The notes beneath the pieces were generated by a model, which worked only from the letters and a program-made list of their open reading frames with translations, did no database searches and had not been told where the DNA came from. Shown piece by piece: positions 52,501-55,489 of a stretch of DNA of 64,000 bases (its first letter is position 1; each line of letters begins with the position of its first letter). Source of the DNA: Akebia trifoliata (lineage: Eukaryota > Streptophyta > Magnoliopsida > Ranunculales > Lardizabalaceae). Position numbers and translations under genes: made by a program. The stretch lies in assembly GCA_017979445.1 (NCBI GenBank), contig CM030706.1, positions 10,836,967 through 10,900,966 of the forward strand. The letters run 5' to 3'.

Positions 52501-53176
52501 ATTCATTCAAATTTACAATTTTGACAATAAAGTTTCCATTTTTTTAAAGTTTCACTCTGTTTATTTGCATGGGCTCCTAGCAATCTCACGTTTTGCATAA
52601 CTGTCTAAATTACCTGAAAGAAACAACAGGCATTCTTAAAACAGGACGAACACAACAAATTAGGATTAAAATGCACTATACCTGAAACCTCAATATGCCA
52701 CTTTTCGAACAAGGCCGATCATACTTCAACTTCTCGACCTCCTCTTTAATCATGATGAGTCCATGTTCGAGCGTCAAAGCGGGAGGCAATGTACGCGTAT
52801 GGCAGAGCTCCACCGGTATATCAGAGTCCCCCAATTCCAATAACACATCGTTTCCCAATTCCGAATAATCAGTATTTATCCCTCGAATAACCTAACCAAT
52901 TCAAACAAACAATGCATCAAACAAATTGGGGGGAAAATATATTTGAAAAGAAATAAAATTGAAGTGGATGTGAGAGAGAGAGAGATTTAAGACCTTGGAA
53001 TTAGTGTTTGTGGAGAGACGGAAAAGATCGAAATGATGGGAACTTGGGAGAGATTGATTGGTGAGAAATAGGAGTGAAGGTGATGAGTTTGTGTGTCGGT
53101 TAGGTCTATTATTGATGAGGAGTGGAAGATGGAGACTAGGTGTTGAGAGATTGTGGAAAATGTCTCTTTTAATCAT
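4462..53176 (-). CDS. PHYLLO: PHYLLO, plastid phylloquinone-biosynthesis fusion protein (exons 1-10, 3' partial)
   Basis: PHYLLO fuses MenF-like, MenD, MenC and MenH modules and makes the naphthoquinone precursor of phylloquinone in plastids. Ten exons join in frame (1407 bp, 469 codons, no stop): 53176-52994, 52891-52682, 51643-51426, 32276-32159, 31990-31874, 30865-30764, 29641-29582, 5184-5080, 4902-4708, 4560-4462. All introns are GT-AG. Residues 1-61 are basic and rich in Ser and Asn, like a transit peptide. Residues 62-336 resemble the N-terminal half of MenF ([22 protein letters not shown]). Residues 337-469 begin Men[80 protein letters not shown]. The Glu of FDER is the expected ThDP-activating residue. 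As known for plant PHYLLO, the catalytic half of MenF is missing. Introns 3 (19.1 kb) and 7 (24.4 kb) hold nested retrotransposons. A small extra exon near exon 7 cannot be excluded. The rest of the gene lies left of the window. Confidence 0.88.
4708..4902 (-). CDS. PHYLLO: PHYLLO exon 9 (MenD ThDP-binding core)
   Basis: 195 bp, 65 residues, phase 0. It contains [37 protein letters not shown] and [16 protein letters not shown]. The Glu of FDER is the family's proton-relay residue for thiamine diphosphate. Acceptor ATTTTAG, donor GTGAGATT. The start of this exon is partly copied in intron 8 (see the 4977-5011 entry). Confidence 0.93.
4876..5078 (-). repeat. tandem partial duplication of PHYLLO exon 9 start and its intron
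   Basis: Two diverged copies of about 100 bp lie head to tail. On the minus strand each runs from a GTGAGTT donor, through an AT-rich intron with TATGTTTCTG and TTCATTC, to an acceptor and the words TATTTT.GTAT, then CCAGGATCAAG. The right copy gives the pseudo-exon at 4977-5011. The left copy leads into the true exon 9 at 4902. Confidence 0.7.
4977..5011 (-). pseudogene. candidate cryptic exon inside PHYLLO intron 8
   Basis: The duplicated copy of the start of exon 9 keeps an AG acceptor (CTCCAG ends at 5012) and a GTGAGT donor (4976-4971) around 35 nt. It has lost one T of the TTTTT run of the real exon. Including it would add 35 nt and shift the frame, so it is more likely skipped, or is a poison exon if used. 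Confidence 0.5.
5080..5184 (-). CDS. PHYLLO: PHYLLO exon 8 (start of MenD)
   Basis: 105 bp, 35 residues. It ends [20 protein letters not shown], the conserved start of the MenD thiamine-diphosphate-binding module. Acceptor CATTCAG, donor GTGAGTTC. The first residues, LDNPSELSC, are linker-like, so the acceptor is a little less certain than the donor. Confidence 0.85.
5185..5786. other. PHYLLO intron 7, 3' end, no gene recognised
   Basis: AT-rich intron sequence between exon 8 and gypsy element B. Near 5650-5760 it has several degenerate CAACCC / GGGTTGGG words in both directions. I see no coding or element ends beyond the TATTT target copy at 5782-5786. Confidence 0.45.
5787..6172 (+). repeat. 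5' LTR of gypsy element B
   Basis: 386 bp, from TGTCATGCCCTGC to GGTTCATTACA. I counted about 25 differences from the 3' LTR, so it is an old insertion. I chose the start at 5787 rather than at the inner TGCCCTG because only this border gives matching TATTT flanks and TG...CA ends. Confidence 0.9.
6190..6871 (+). pseudogene. gypsy element B gag (capsid), broken
   Basis: Gag capsid-like protein in pieces. The first piece has a heptad-like stretch, [20 protein letters not shown]. Next come [26 protein letters not shown] and [11 protein letters not shown], with a TGA stop near 6517 where relatives have Trp. Then come [25 protein letters not shown] and [10 protein letters not shown], the plant retrotrans_gag pattern. 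No clear ATG start is seen just after the primer site. Confidence 0.8.
6896..7537 (+). pseudogene. gypsy element B zinc knuckle and aspartic protease, inactive
   Basis: The knuckle reads [16 protein letters not shown], so the first Cys of the usual C-x2-C-x4-H-x4-C is Arg. The protease then reads [13 protein letters not shown], where the family has D-S-G-S-T. The Ser-Gly of the active site is gone. It continues [15 protein letters not shown], typical of gypsy proteases. The reading frame is cut by copia A2 at 7543, with target bases CGTAC at 7538-7542, and resumes at 12913. Confidence 0.85.
7543..7663 (+). repeat. 5' LTR of copia A2
   Basis: 121 bp, TGTTAAATAAG...TTTCGAACT. It begins TG but ends CT rather than CA. 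Primer-site adjacency on the right and CGTAC on the left fix both ends. It contains TATATAGCC, a possible TATA element, at about 7608. Confidence 0.95.
7773..7822 (+). promoter_or_regulatory. leader twin hairpin, copia A2
   Basis: ACCCC-TACG-GGGGT (7773-7786) forms a 5-bp stem closed by a C(UACG)G tetraloop of the UNCG class. After 21 bases, ATCGCAT-C-ATGCGAT (7808-7822) is a perfect 7-bp inverted repeat. It starts about 110 nt after the primer site. The same pair recurs in H, C, E and, in weaker form, F. Confidence 0.6.
7840..8210 (+). repeat. degenerate tandem repeats in copia A2 leader
   Basis: Units of roughly 35-45 bp contain TGCGAC or GGCGACAC, then CCAAGGTGGCTGT. Three adjacent units (near 7917-8000) are almost exact; the others are diverged. 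They lie between the twin hairpin and the gag ATG. No frame here looks coding. Confidence 0.7.
8539..9540 (+). pseudogene. copia A2 gag, two frameshifts
   Basis: The ATG at 8539 opens a copia gag like that of H ([40 protein letters not shown]). The frame breaks near 9065 (the text should read [13 protein letters not shown]) and continues in another frame to the zinc knuckle [14 protein letters not shown] near 9326-9367. A missing C near 9460 shifts it again. The intact copy for comparison is H at 37183. Confidence 0.9.
9600..12779 (+). pseudogene. copia A2 protease-integrase-RT-RNase H, broken
   Basis: The protease site reads IDSGGSD (the family has DSGA). GAG-pre-IN HLRLGH and CETC, and integrase [18 protein letters not shown] and GRSERKNRH, are all present. 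Stops fall near 10331 (TAG), 10358 (TAA) and 10508 (TAG). Frameshifts lie near 11100 (a short deletion), 12003 (one base lost in GTCCTTG) and 12395 (eight bases lost). RT has YVDDIVITG and RNase H keeps TDADY and YCDNKSA. The TGA at 12777-12779 ends it. It cannot make an intact polyprotein. Confidence 0.9.
12787..12907 (+). repeat. 3' LTR of copia A2
   Basis: Identical to the 5' LTR over all 121 bp. It is followed by CGTAC and then by the resumed gypsy B sequence. Confidence 0.95.
12914..14340 (+). pseudogene. gypsy element B reverse transcriptase and RNase H, inactive
   Basis: RT runs from [15 protein letters not shown] (13028) through [36 protein letters not shown] and [20 protein letters not shown]. 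The polymerase site reads LFNDILIYS, so the first Asp of the family's F-x-D-D is Asn. A TAA lies near 13103. A frameshift near 13995 breaks the start of RNase H, whose first catalytic Asp segment is scrambled. The other frame resumes with GGVLMQKG and [18 protein letters not shown], and later [11 protein letters not shown]. Decayed; no activity expected. Confidence 0.9.
14341..16111 (+). pseudogene. gypsy element B integrase with chromodomain-like tail, interrupted
   Basis: The zinc-finger part ([20 protein letters not shown]) is cut at 14687 by a TRIM and resumes at 15005. The core is [13 protein letters not shown] (first D), VSDRDPVFT (second D) and [13 protein letters not shown] (third acidic residue). 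A TAG near 15306 separates the second and third. The tail has [17 protein letters not shown] and ends with [20 protein letters not shown], the chromodomain-like motif that places the element among chromoviruses. A frameshift lies near 15805. Confidence 0.88.
14688..14999 (+). mobile_element. TRIM (miniature LTR retrotransposon) nested in gypsy B
   Basis: Two 111-bp LTRs (14688-14798 and 14889-14999), TGTTGAGTTTAGTCCCACAT...TTTATCA, differ at six sites. They are flanked by AGAAT on both sides (14683-14687 and 15000-15004). Between them are only 90 bp: a degenerate Met primer site TGATATAAGAGC directly after the left LTR, and a purine run GCGGGGGCA directly before the right one. It has no coding capacity, so it must have moved with enzymes from another element. 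I do not recognise the named TRIM family. Confidence 0.93.
16141..16527 (+). repeat. 3' LTR of gypsy element B
   Basis: 387 bp, TGGCATGCCCTGC...GGTACATTGCA, directly after AAGCGGGGAGCAG. It is followed by the TATTT target copy at 16528-16532. Confidence 0.9.
16533..17222 (-). repeat. probable LTR of a second chromovirus (minus strand), inner border known
   Basis: On the minus strand a purine tract GGGGAGAG is followed at 17222 by TGTAAAGTGACTC, an LTR-like start just after the chromodomain relic. A promoter-like CCTATAAATATGAGAG lies near 16985. The far border is not resolved. The CT-rich stretch at 16600-16700 and the words near 16740-16790 may be flank or more LTR. Confidence 0.5.
17230..17760 (-). 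pseudogene. chromovirus integrase C-terminus and chromodomain relic
   Basis: Read on the minus strand in two frames. One frame gives [20 protein letters not shown], the usual integrase tail of gypsy elements. The other gives [20 protein letters not shown] and HLVKWRGLP, then after a one-base shift [16 protein letters not shown]. Together these are a chromodomain. It is unlike the chromodomain of B, so it is a different and older element. Nothing upstream of the integrase tail is left. Confidence 0.75.
17830..18240 (-). pseudogene. LINE (L1-type) ORF2 3'-end relic
   Basis: In shifting minus-strand frames there is a Cys-containing stretch (KMCFLCEEA near 18150), then words like the zinc-binding and tail region of plant L1 reverse transcriptases, ending [20 protein letters not shown] near 17850-17910. 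Several stops and shifts. The identification rests on this general pattern only. Confidence 0.45.
18241..18629. other. intron 7 sequence, no gene recognised
   Basis: AT-rich, probably more decayed LINE upstream sequence on the minus strand. It ends with the TGAAT target copy of element E at 18625-18629. Confidence 0.4.
18630..18809 (-). repeat. 3' LTR of copia E
   Basis: 180 bp. It carries an extra TATAGCAAC (about 18783-18791) compared with the 5' LTR. Next to it at 18810-18820 is the reversed purine tract CTCCCTCAAG. Confidence 0.9.
18830..23086 (-). pseudogene. copia E gag-pol, heavily decayed
   Basis: Minus-strand pieces in order: gag from 23086 ([20 protein letters not shown]), a knuckle region near 22260, the protease region near 21900 (SASDHMTG in one frame), GAG-pre-[19 protein letters not shown], integrase [11 protein letters not shown], connection [12 protein letters not shown] with [13 protein letters not shown] near 19760, and RNase H with LCDNKSAI and [17 protein letters not shown] near 18960-19100. 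There are many frameshifts and stops. Unlike F, it still has the protease and the first half of integrase. Confidence 0.88.
23225..23640 (-). repeat. tandem repeats in copia E leader
   Basis: Units of roughly 55-60 bp on the plus strand contain GTCGCAGGGTCCACCAGACC followed by an A-rich stretch (CAAAAACGAAACCAAAAA). On the element's own strand the core is CTGCGAC, the same core as in the A2 leader. An accidental plus-strand open frame crosses them. Confidence 0.75.
23699..24018 (+). repeat. 5' LTR of copia G
   Basis: 320 bp. It contains internal near-repeats (AGTTATTTAGGAAACAGAT three times) and ATATAAGAAAAGG near 23972, a possible TATA region. TGTTAG...TCTGACA. Confidence 0.95.
24161..24828 (+). 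pseudogene. copia G gag
   Basis: ATG at 24161. The text [13 protein letters not shown] is followed by a TGA where relatives have Trp (near 24224), then [16 protein letters not shown] and AKSMWEYL. A one-base shift near 24430 moves the frame to [19 protein letters not shown] and [23 protein letters not shown] at 24826-24828 falls just before the zinc knuckles. A capsid of the copia UBN2-type pattern. Confidence 0.88.
24832..28194 (+). pseudogene. copia G pol, one frame with nonsense codons only
   Basis: Two zinc knuckles ([14 protein letters not shown] and [14 protein letters not shown]), then protease [15 protein letters not shown], where the usual D-S-G/D-S-A motif is present as DSAA. GAG-pre-IN has WHKRLGHP. 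Integrase has [18 protein letters not shown] and [13 protein letters not shown] has [10 protein letters not shown] and [10 protein letters not shown], RNase [13 protein letters not shown], and later HADNTSAI. Stops occur at 25507-25509, 25573-25575, 27019-27021 (after FLHGDL) and 27859-27861 (inside TES-YRAM). No frameshift was found from 24832 to the end. Close to intact, but not translatable. Confidence 0.92.
28202..28521 (+). repeat. 3' LTR of copia G
   Basis: 320 bp, four single-base differences from the 5' copy. Followed by ATAGT and the rest of the E leader. Confidence 0.95.
28851..28905 (-). promoter_or_regulatory. leader twin hairpin, copia E
   Basis: On the minus strand CCCC-TTCG-GGGG (28905-28894) is a C(UUCG)G-capped stem. 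About 28 bases further on is ATCACATGTTGCAAT (about 28864-28850), a degraded form of the palindrome seen in A2. It begins about 90 nt from the primer site. Confidence 0.5.
28996..29166 (-). repeat. 5' LTR of copia E
   Basis: 171 bp. Minus-strand start TATTGGAAATAAT, end AATTCTTCT directly next to the primer site TGGTATCAAAGC. TGAAT follows at 29167. Confidence 0.9.
29172..29581. other. PHYLLO intron 7, 5' end, no feature seen
   Basis: AT-rich intron sequence between element E and exon 7. No open frame or element end was noticed. Confidence 0.4.
29582..29641 (-). CDS. PHYLLO: PHYLLO exon 7 (end of MenF-like part)
   Basis: 60 bp, [20 protein letters not shown]. Acceptor TTTTTGTAG, donor GTATTC. 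A second possible donor, GTAATA, lies 18 bases further on, so the 3' border is less certain. The next recognised exon is 24.4 kb away at 5184. Confidence 0.6.
29642..30763. other. PHYLLO intron 6
   Basis: No gene. At 29790-29890 there is a T-rich start and AAATTTATTAATCAATAA, then CAAGGTACAGAAGTAGGAGT, a retroposon-tail-like sequence also hinted at near 3945. A short cluster of GATCGAT/ATCGGAT words at 30101-30148 is self-complementary (CCGATCGATCGG). Confidence 0.4.
30764..30865 (-). CDS. PHYLLO: PHYLLO exon 6 (MenF-like)
   Basis: 102 bp, 34 residues: [20 protein letters not shown] and then [14 protein letters not shown]. Acceptor ATTTTCAG, donor GTAATC. It is less conserved than its neighbours. 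It is placed by frame, splice sites and order. Confidence 0.75.
30866..31873. other. PHYLLO intron 5, no gene recognised
   Basis: AT-rich, about 1.0 kb. The small open frames on both strands have no recognisable similarity and no matching splice sites. Confidence 0.4.
31874..31990 (-). CDS. PHYLLO: PHYLLO exon 5 (MenF-like)
   Basis: 117 bp, phase 0. It encodes [20 protein letters not shown] followed by a Cys/Phe-rich tail ending FELFLYQ. Acceptor TTCCACAG, donor [15 protein letters not shown] is a strongly conserved MenF/PHYLLO block. Confidence 0.88.
32159..32276 (-). CDS. PHYLLO: PHYLLO exon 4 (MenF-like)
   Basis: 118 bp. It completes the split Arg codon from exon 3 and reads [20 protein letters not shown] and then [18 protein letters not shown]. 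It is bounded by ATCTGCAG and GTGAAATT. This is the second strand segment of the MenF-like fold. Confidence 0.9.
32780..32906 (-). repeat. 3' LTR of copia relic D (lower border uncertain)
   Basis: Begins TGTTATGGTCGTTGACTAG on the minus strand after the purine tract. It contains a perfect 12-bp stem: GGGCACAGAAAA (32829-32840) pairs with TTTTCTGTGCCC (32852-32863) across an 11-base loop. The end at about 32780 is a guess because no partner LTR exists. Confidence 0.55.
33049..33190 (+). repeat. 5' LTR of copia C
   Basis: 142 bp, TGTTGAATAATTC...GTTTTTTACT, ending CT and followed directly by TGGTATCAAAGC. Confidence 0.9.
33305..33351 (+). promoter_or_regulatory. leader twin hairpin, copia C
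   Basis: ACCCC-TACA-GGGGT (33305-33318) keeps the stem, but the loop has lost the final G of UNCG. ATCACAT-C-ATGTGAT (33337-33351) is a perfect 7-bp stem in which a G-C pair of A2 is replaced by A-T on both arms, a compensatory change. Confidence 0.6.
33410..33720 (+). repeat. degenerate tandem repeats in copia C leader
   Basis: About eight units of roughly 30-45 bp with GGCTGCGGCAACAGCAG and TTGGCTGGTTATTG or GTGATGTTTAGTA. They correspond in position to the TGCGAC repeats of A2 and H. Confidence 0.75.
33818..34217 (+). repeat. exact 200-bp tandem duplication in copia C
   Basis: Two copies of a 200-bp unit (33818-34017 and 34018-34217) run head to tail with no difference seen. The unit spans the leader end (AGTGTTTAATCATC), the gag ATG (33931 and 34131) and the first codons to GACTTTCCAGGC. 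Only the second copy continues into gag. Confidence 0.92.
34131..36189 (+). pseudogene. copia C gag, protease and integrase start
   Basis: Gag from the second ATG (34131) runs to [18 protein letters not shown] and then a TAG near 34264, followed by [19 protein letters not shown] and more stops (near 34691). The protease site reads IIDFGASND, with Ser of DSG replaced by Phe. Integrase keeps [18 protein letters not shown] and FERKNRH in two frames. The text breaks off at 36189 where element H entered, after ADAVLTVVY. Confidence 0.87.
36190..36311 (+). repeat. 5' LTR of copia H
   Basis: 122 bp, TGTTGAAATAAG...TTTCAATT. It begins TG and ends TT; both ends are fixed by the TTTAT flank and the adjacent primer site. 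Confidence 0.94.
36426..36475 (+). promoter_or_regulatory. leader twin hairpin, copia H
   Basis: ACCCC-TACG-GGGGT (36426-36439), identical to A2. Then ATTACAT-C-ATGCGAT (36461-36475), in which the left arm has two transitions, so only five of the seven positions pair well. It lies 114 nt after the start of the primer site. Confidence 0.55.
36540..36910 (+). repeat. degenerate tandem repeats in copia H leader
   Basis: Units with TGCGACACTTGTGGGTGGCC (twice, near 36757 and 36858) and diverged relatives with TTGCGACTCTG and GCGATCACAGCAGGT. Same place and core (TGCGA) as in A2. Confidence 0.7.
37183..41438 (+). pseudogene. copia H gag-pol, one frameshift and one stop from intact
   Basis: From the ATG at 37183 the frame is open for 994 codons. 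It covers gag ([20 protein letters not shown]), zinc knuckle [14 protein letters not shown], protease [16 protein letters not shown]-pre-IN HLLLGH and CETC, and integrase [18 protein letters not shown] and GRSERKNRH. It reaches the start of RT, where one base is missing near 40130 (after AQTYG). The next frame carries RT ([26 protein letters not shown]) to a TAG at 40968-40970, where relatives have Trp, and then RNase H with TDADY, AESEYR, YCDNKSA and [14 protein letters not shown]. Copia makes gag and pol from one frame, so both lesions would have to be bypassed. Confidence 0.94.
41446..41567 (+). repeat. 3' LTR of copia H
   Basis: 122 bp; it differs from the 5' LTR only at position 6 (TGTTGG versus TGTTGA). 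Followed by TTTAT and the resumed integrase text of C. Confidence 0.94.
41573..42836 (+). pseudogene. copia C integrase end and RT, middle segment
   Basis: Resumes C after H with [15 protein letters not shown], the connection [13 protein letters not shown], then RT pieces [39 protein letters not shown] and LKQSPRA. A TGA follows near 42680 and further shifts. The RT site [10 protein letters not shown] is near 42786. Cut at 42837 by element F. Confidence 0.87.
42837..43005 (-). repeat. 3' LTR of copia F
   Basis: 169 bp; it has TAACTGCCC where the other copy has TAAATGCCC. Next to it at 43006-43017 is the reversed purine tract. Confidence 0.93.
43013..46328 (-). pseudogene. copia F gag fused to integrase remnant, RT and RNase H
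   Basis: ATG at 46328-46326. Gag ([40 protein letters not shown]) ends at a TAG near 45659. The same frame continues to the knuckle [14 protein letters not shown]. Near 45355 the text jumps in frame from LQHLQTQ to [11 protein letters not shown], that is, into the integrase C-terminal half with [12 protein letters not shown] stop lies near 45101. RT has [13 protein letters not shown] and [15 protein letters not shown] short deletion near 43900 shifts the frame, and RNase H follows with [14 protein letters not shown] and CDNKSAI. It ends at 43013. Confidence 0.92.
46740..46990 (-). repeat. tandem repeats in copia F leader
   Basis: At least five units of about 36 bp, plus-strand core GGCCTGTAAACCTGATCGCA and GGTGAGTTTTA, from 46780 to 46950. 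On the element's strand the core reads TGCGATCAG. More diverged TGTCGCA words continue to 47100 and back to 46440. Confidence 0.8.
47252..47308 (-). promoter_or_regulatory. leader twin hairpin, copia F (weaker)
   Basis: ATCGCA-TGT-TGCGAT on the minus strand (47266-47252) is a perfect 6-bp stem. The preceding capped stem is reduced to CCCC-TCTG-AGGG (47308-47297), which no longer has a UNCG loop. The order and spacing match E. Confidence 0.45.
47360..47528 (-). repeat. 5' LTR of copia F
   Basis: 169 bp. On the minus strand TATTGGAAAC...TTCT, directly followed by the primer site at 47359. TTACC at 47529-47533 and resumed C sequence follow on the right. Confidence 0.93.
47534..48431 (+). pseudogene. 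copia C RT end and RNase H, last segment
   Basis: Resumes C after F: FFGY and then [20 protein letters not shown] text, [13 protein letters not shown], a TAG near 47963, then [32 protein letters not shown] and [10 protein letters not shown], ending at the TGA before the purine tract. Several frame breaks occur before 47781. Confidence 0.87.
48439..48578 (+). repeat. 3' LTR of copia C
   Basis: 140 bp, TGTTGAATAATTC...GTTTTTTACT. Followed by AATAG and then the minus-strand RNase H text of relic D. Confidence 0.9.
48579..50800 (-). pseudogene. copia relic D integrase-RT-RNase H
   Basis: From right to left on the minus strand: integrase end and connection ([20 protein letters not shown] near 50700), RT ([20 protein letters not shown] near 49890, [18 protein letters not shown], then [13 protein letters not shown] near 49640), then after a solo LTR the text [11 protein letters not shown] near 49160, and RNase H to KHIEID at 48585. 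Frames change often. Older than any other copia here. Confidence 0.85.
49176..49439. mobile_element. solo LTR inside relic D
   Basis: 264 bp flanked by ACATC (49171-49175 and 49440-49444). Removing it and one ACATC restores the relic's RT text across the site, which supports the borders. It begins TAATGTAG and ends TTGCATCA and has TAGTTAGTTAG runs. CCTATAAATAGG near 49290 looks like a strong TATA box, followed by a pyrimidine-rich tail, so the LTR probably reads on the plus strand. No internal element sequence remains. Confidence 0.82.
50861..51425. other. PHYLLO intron 3, 5' end, no gene recognised
   Basis: AT-rich sequence from the truncated end of relic D to the exon 3 donor at 51425. 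No 5' LTR of D is found here. Confidence 0.4.
51426..51643 (-). CDS. PHYLLO: PHYLLO exon 3 (MenF-like)
   Basis: 218 bp. It continues directly from exon 2 as [16 protein letters not shown] and then VFPQFYLSK and [15 protein letters not shown]. It ends two bases into a codon (AAAAG before GTTACC). That codon is completed by the first base of exon 4, which lies 19 kb away at 32276. The match of reading phase across the 19-kb gap supports both exons. Confidence 0.9.
51690..52606. repeat. three 167-bp tandem units in PHYLLO intron 2
   Basis: Units begin CAATCATCT.TAATCAAAA and include GATCATATGACATAAATGTA, then AAATTACAATTTCGACCAT and a stretch of CACTCTGTTTAT. Starts are near 51690, 52271 and 52438. 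The first unit is split by the MITE at 51728. Units are about 80-85% alike by eye. Confidence 0.75.
51728..52135. mobile_element. MULE-like MITE in PHYLLO intron 2
   Basis: 408 bp with terminal inverted repeats ATGGTTTTTAAACTCG and CGAGTTTTAAAACCAT (one mismatch over about 16 bp). It is flanked by the 9-bp duplication ATATGACAT (51719-51727 and 52136-52144), the size made by Mutator-type transposases. Internal words GTTAACTCGG and CTCGTCCGAG recur in both directions. No coding capacity. The left end has one extra C at 51728. Confidence 0.75.
52682..52891 (-). CDS. PHYLLO: PHYLLO exon 2 (MenF-like)
   Basis: 210 bp, phase 0 at both ends, between an acceptor TTGGTTAG and a donor GTATAG. It encodes 70 residues including [19 protein letters not shown] and SGILRFQ. 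These match the conserved opening of the MenF/isochorismate-synthase-like part of plant PHYLLO proteins. Confidence 0.9.
52994..53176 (-). CDS. PHYLLO: PHYLLO exon 1 (start codon, transit peptide)
   Basis: The ATG at 53176-53174 opens [20 protein letters not shown], followed by a Ser/Asn/Leu-rich stretch with few acidic residues, as in chloroplast transit peptides. The exon ends TCCAAG before GTCTTAAATC (donor at 52993), phase 0, followed by an intron of only 102 bp. The frame is also open upstream to 53491, so a start further upstream is possible, but that part reads like 5' UTR. Confidence 0.7.
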
Positions 53177-53294
53177 GATTGGAGCTATGAAGAAGAAGAT
53201 AAGAGAGATGAGGTAGTGAAGTTGCTGAGCCCTGAGAGAGAGAGAGTTTTGAGGAGTGAAGTAAGAGACTGAGATAAAGTGATCACCGTATCGG

Positions 53295-53302
53295 CCACGT
53301 GG
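53295..53302 (-). promoter_or_regulatory. G-box in PHYLLO 5' leader
   Basis: CCACGTGG, a palindromic G-box core bound by bZIP/bHLH factors, 119 bp upstream of the ATG. If the TATA element below is used, it lies in the transcribed leader. A role in light control is inference. Confidence 0.4.
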
Positions 53303-53530
53303 ACTGGGTAGGGGTGGTGCATGACAGCAAGAGACTGACGCTTTTTCACGAGACTCCTCAATACTTGCCACGTCAGCATAGAATGTAGTTTTGTAACCAG
53401 CCAGAGTATTTTGGTGAAGGAAAATGCTGGAATGACACGGGGTATTTATTGCAATTCTCACAAGTTTGACGCGAGATGTGCACACAATCATAGATGTGTT
53501 TTCTCGTGATACGAGTAAAAATCATCTACA

Positions 53531-53553
53531 ATTATATATACATCTCCACGTCA
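53531..53553 (-). promoter_or_regulatory. PHYLLO TATA box with adjacent ACGT element
   Basis: On the minus strand TGACGTGG (53553-53546) is followed by TATATATAAT (53540-53531). This would start transcription near 53505 and give a 5' UTR of about 330 nt before the ATG at 53176. Confidence 0.45.
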
Positions 53554-53559
53554 GAATTG

Positions 53560-55480
53560 TGAGAATCATAGTAAATCCTTTGGTAAATTTTAAATGCCAT
53601 TCAATACAATACAGGGTCTATGTGATTGATGGATCTCAGATTTTTATGAGTTTCAACCTATTTTTAAAAAAAAAAATTACTTAATGATCCCTAATGCTAA
53701 CCCTGACCTAACCTTTCTTTTTTTTTGGTAAATGACTATTAAGGGTGAGTTAAATATTTAATTAATAAATCTTTCTTTTCTAATCCGTCCATGGACCTCA
53801 TTCTAGACATTTCTCATGATTGAAATCTCAAAATTGCCCTAACCATTCAAACTCGTTATTTTCATCCACAAAAATTGAATTTTCAGCATTCCAATTGAGT
53901 TTTGGACACTCCATTCCAATGAAAATGACTTAAGAATAAAGAAGAAGCCATTTTCAAGAATTTTTAAAATATTTTGAAGATATATATAAAAAACTAAGAT
54001 TTTTTATTTACTTCGCTTTCTTTATCAAAATCGATTAGGATGGTTCTTTTCGTTTGAAATCATCTTTCCAAGTTTTAAGTCATCTTTCCAAGAATTTTAG
54101 TTGAAAAAACTCTATAAAAAAAAAATCGGATAAATTTTACAATTCTGAGGTCAATAATTTTTTTTTTTTAATTCAATATTTTTATTGTCGAAGTTGACAA
54201 TTTTTTTTTAATTATTGTCGACCTCACCAATTTTTATTATTGCCAAAGTCAATAATAATTTTTTTAAAAAAATTGTCGACCTCGATAATAAAAATATTTG
54301 AACTTAAAAAAAAAATTACTAACCTCAACGTTGTAAAATTTACCTAATTTCATTTTTTTCAAATTTTTCCAACTAATATACACAGAAAAATCAACTTAAA
54401 TTTTGACATAATAACTTGTGCAGATGATTTCAAACCAAAAGAATTGTCCTTGATCAATTTTGATCCGAAAAAGATTTGAAAAACCCTAACTCTTTTTTGT
54501 TATAAATCGTAGAAATAGAAAAAATACATTTAAAAGTTCAAAATGAAAAATATATCATTTCCACTTGTCATTCACGATAAATAAAAAAAATTGTTGGAAA
54601 TGATTGGAATCGCCATTAGAATATTTCGATATTTCAAAAATATTATGACCTGAGATGAGGTTGAGGAACTAATTAGAAAATATGGATTTACTAAATGGAC
54701 TATTTAGCTCAACCCTAAAAGTCAAGGACTAATCAAAAAAAGAAAGTTAGCGCCAGGGACTATTAAGTAATTTTTCCTTTTTTAAAAGTTTCATTTAAAA
54801 TGCGATTCATACCAACGATTAAAACAATTTAAAAAATGGGTCGATCTATTGGCATAGACCGAAATGGCCATTTGCACCCACTTTCTTGCAATACACACAT
54901 CAACTTTAAAATAAAGGTGGGTCTATTTATACAAGTCAAAATGGCTTATTTCACCCACTTGCTTGGGATACCCACGTTAATTTTAAAATATCTTTTTGCA
55001 CACACATAATCAAGAGAAATTTACCAAAACAGTATAATTTTGGTAATTAATTATTAAAACGGTAAATTGTAGCAATTAATTTCGAAAATAGTAAATTTAT
55101 CGTTTTCAAAAATAATTTTTTTACCAAAATAGTAAAAAGATAATTTATTGTACCGAAAATATCATTTTTTGTTTTAAGTATGCATTTACAGTTATAACCT
55201 TCACAATAACTCAAAATTCAAGTAAATTTTTTGATTTACTCTTTTGGTAGACGATAAAAACAGGGAAAACTCTGAACTTTGTCTTCTCCATCTCTCAAAT
55301 CCAAGTAAATCTTGCTCCATAGTAAAAAAAGAAGGAGACTCTTGGTCGACTGCACTTCGTCTTCTCCAACTCTTAGTCTGAAACATCTTCGTCTCCTTTC
55401 ATTGTTTGAGAGAGAGAAACTCTTACTCTATTGATTATTGATCTCCTTTCTTAGGTAATTCGATTTTTTACATATTTAAA
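53560..55480. other. intergenic AT-rich sequence upstream of PHYLLO
   Basis: No gene. At 54130-54320 there are short inverted AT-rich words (TTATTGTCGACCTC / GAGGTCGACAAT). At 55020-55200 AGTAAA/GGTAAA words recur. The region before 54780 mentions TTAAGGGTGAGTTAAATA-like text in both directions, which could be a decayed MITE; I cannot fix its ends. Confidence 0.4.
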
Positions 55481-55489
55481 CATACATTT

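Noticed and set aside
53177..53491. N-terminal extension of PHYLLO to 53491
   Set aside because: The frame is open but reads like 5' UTR, with no transit-peptide character, and overlaps the G-box. The ATG at 53176 is preferred.
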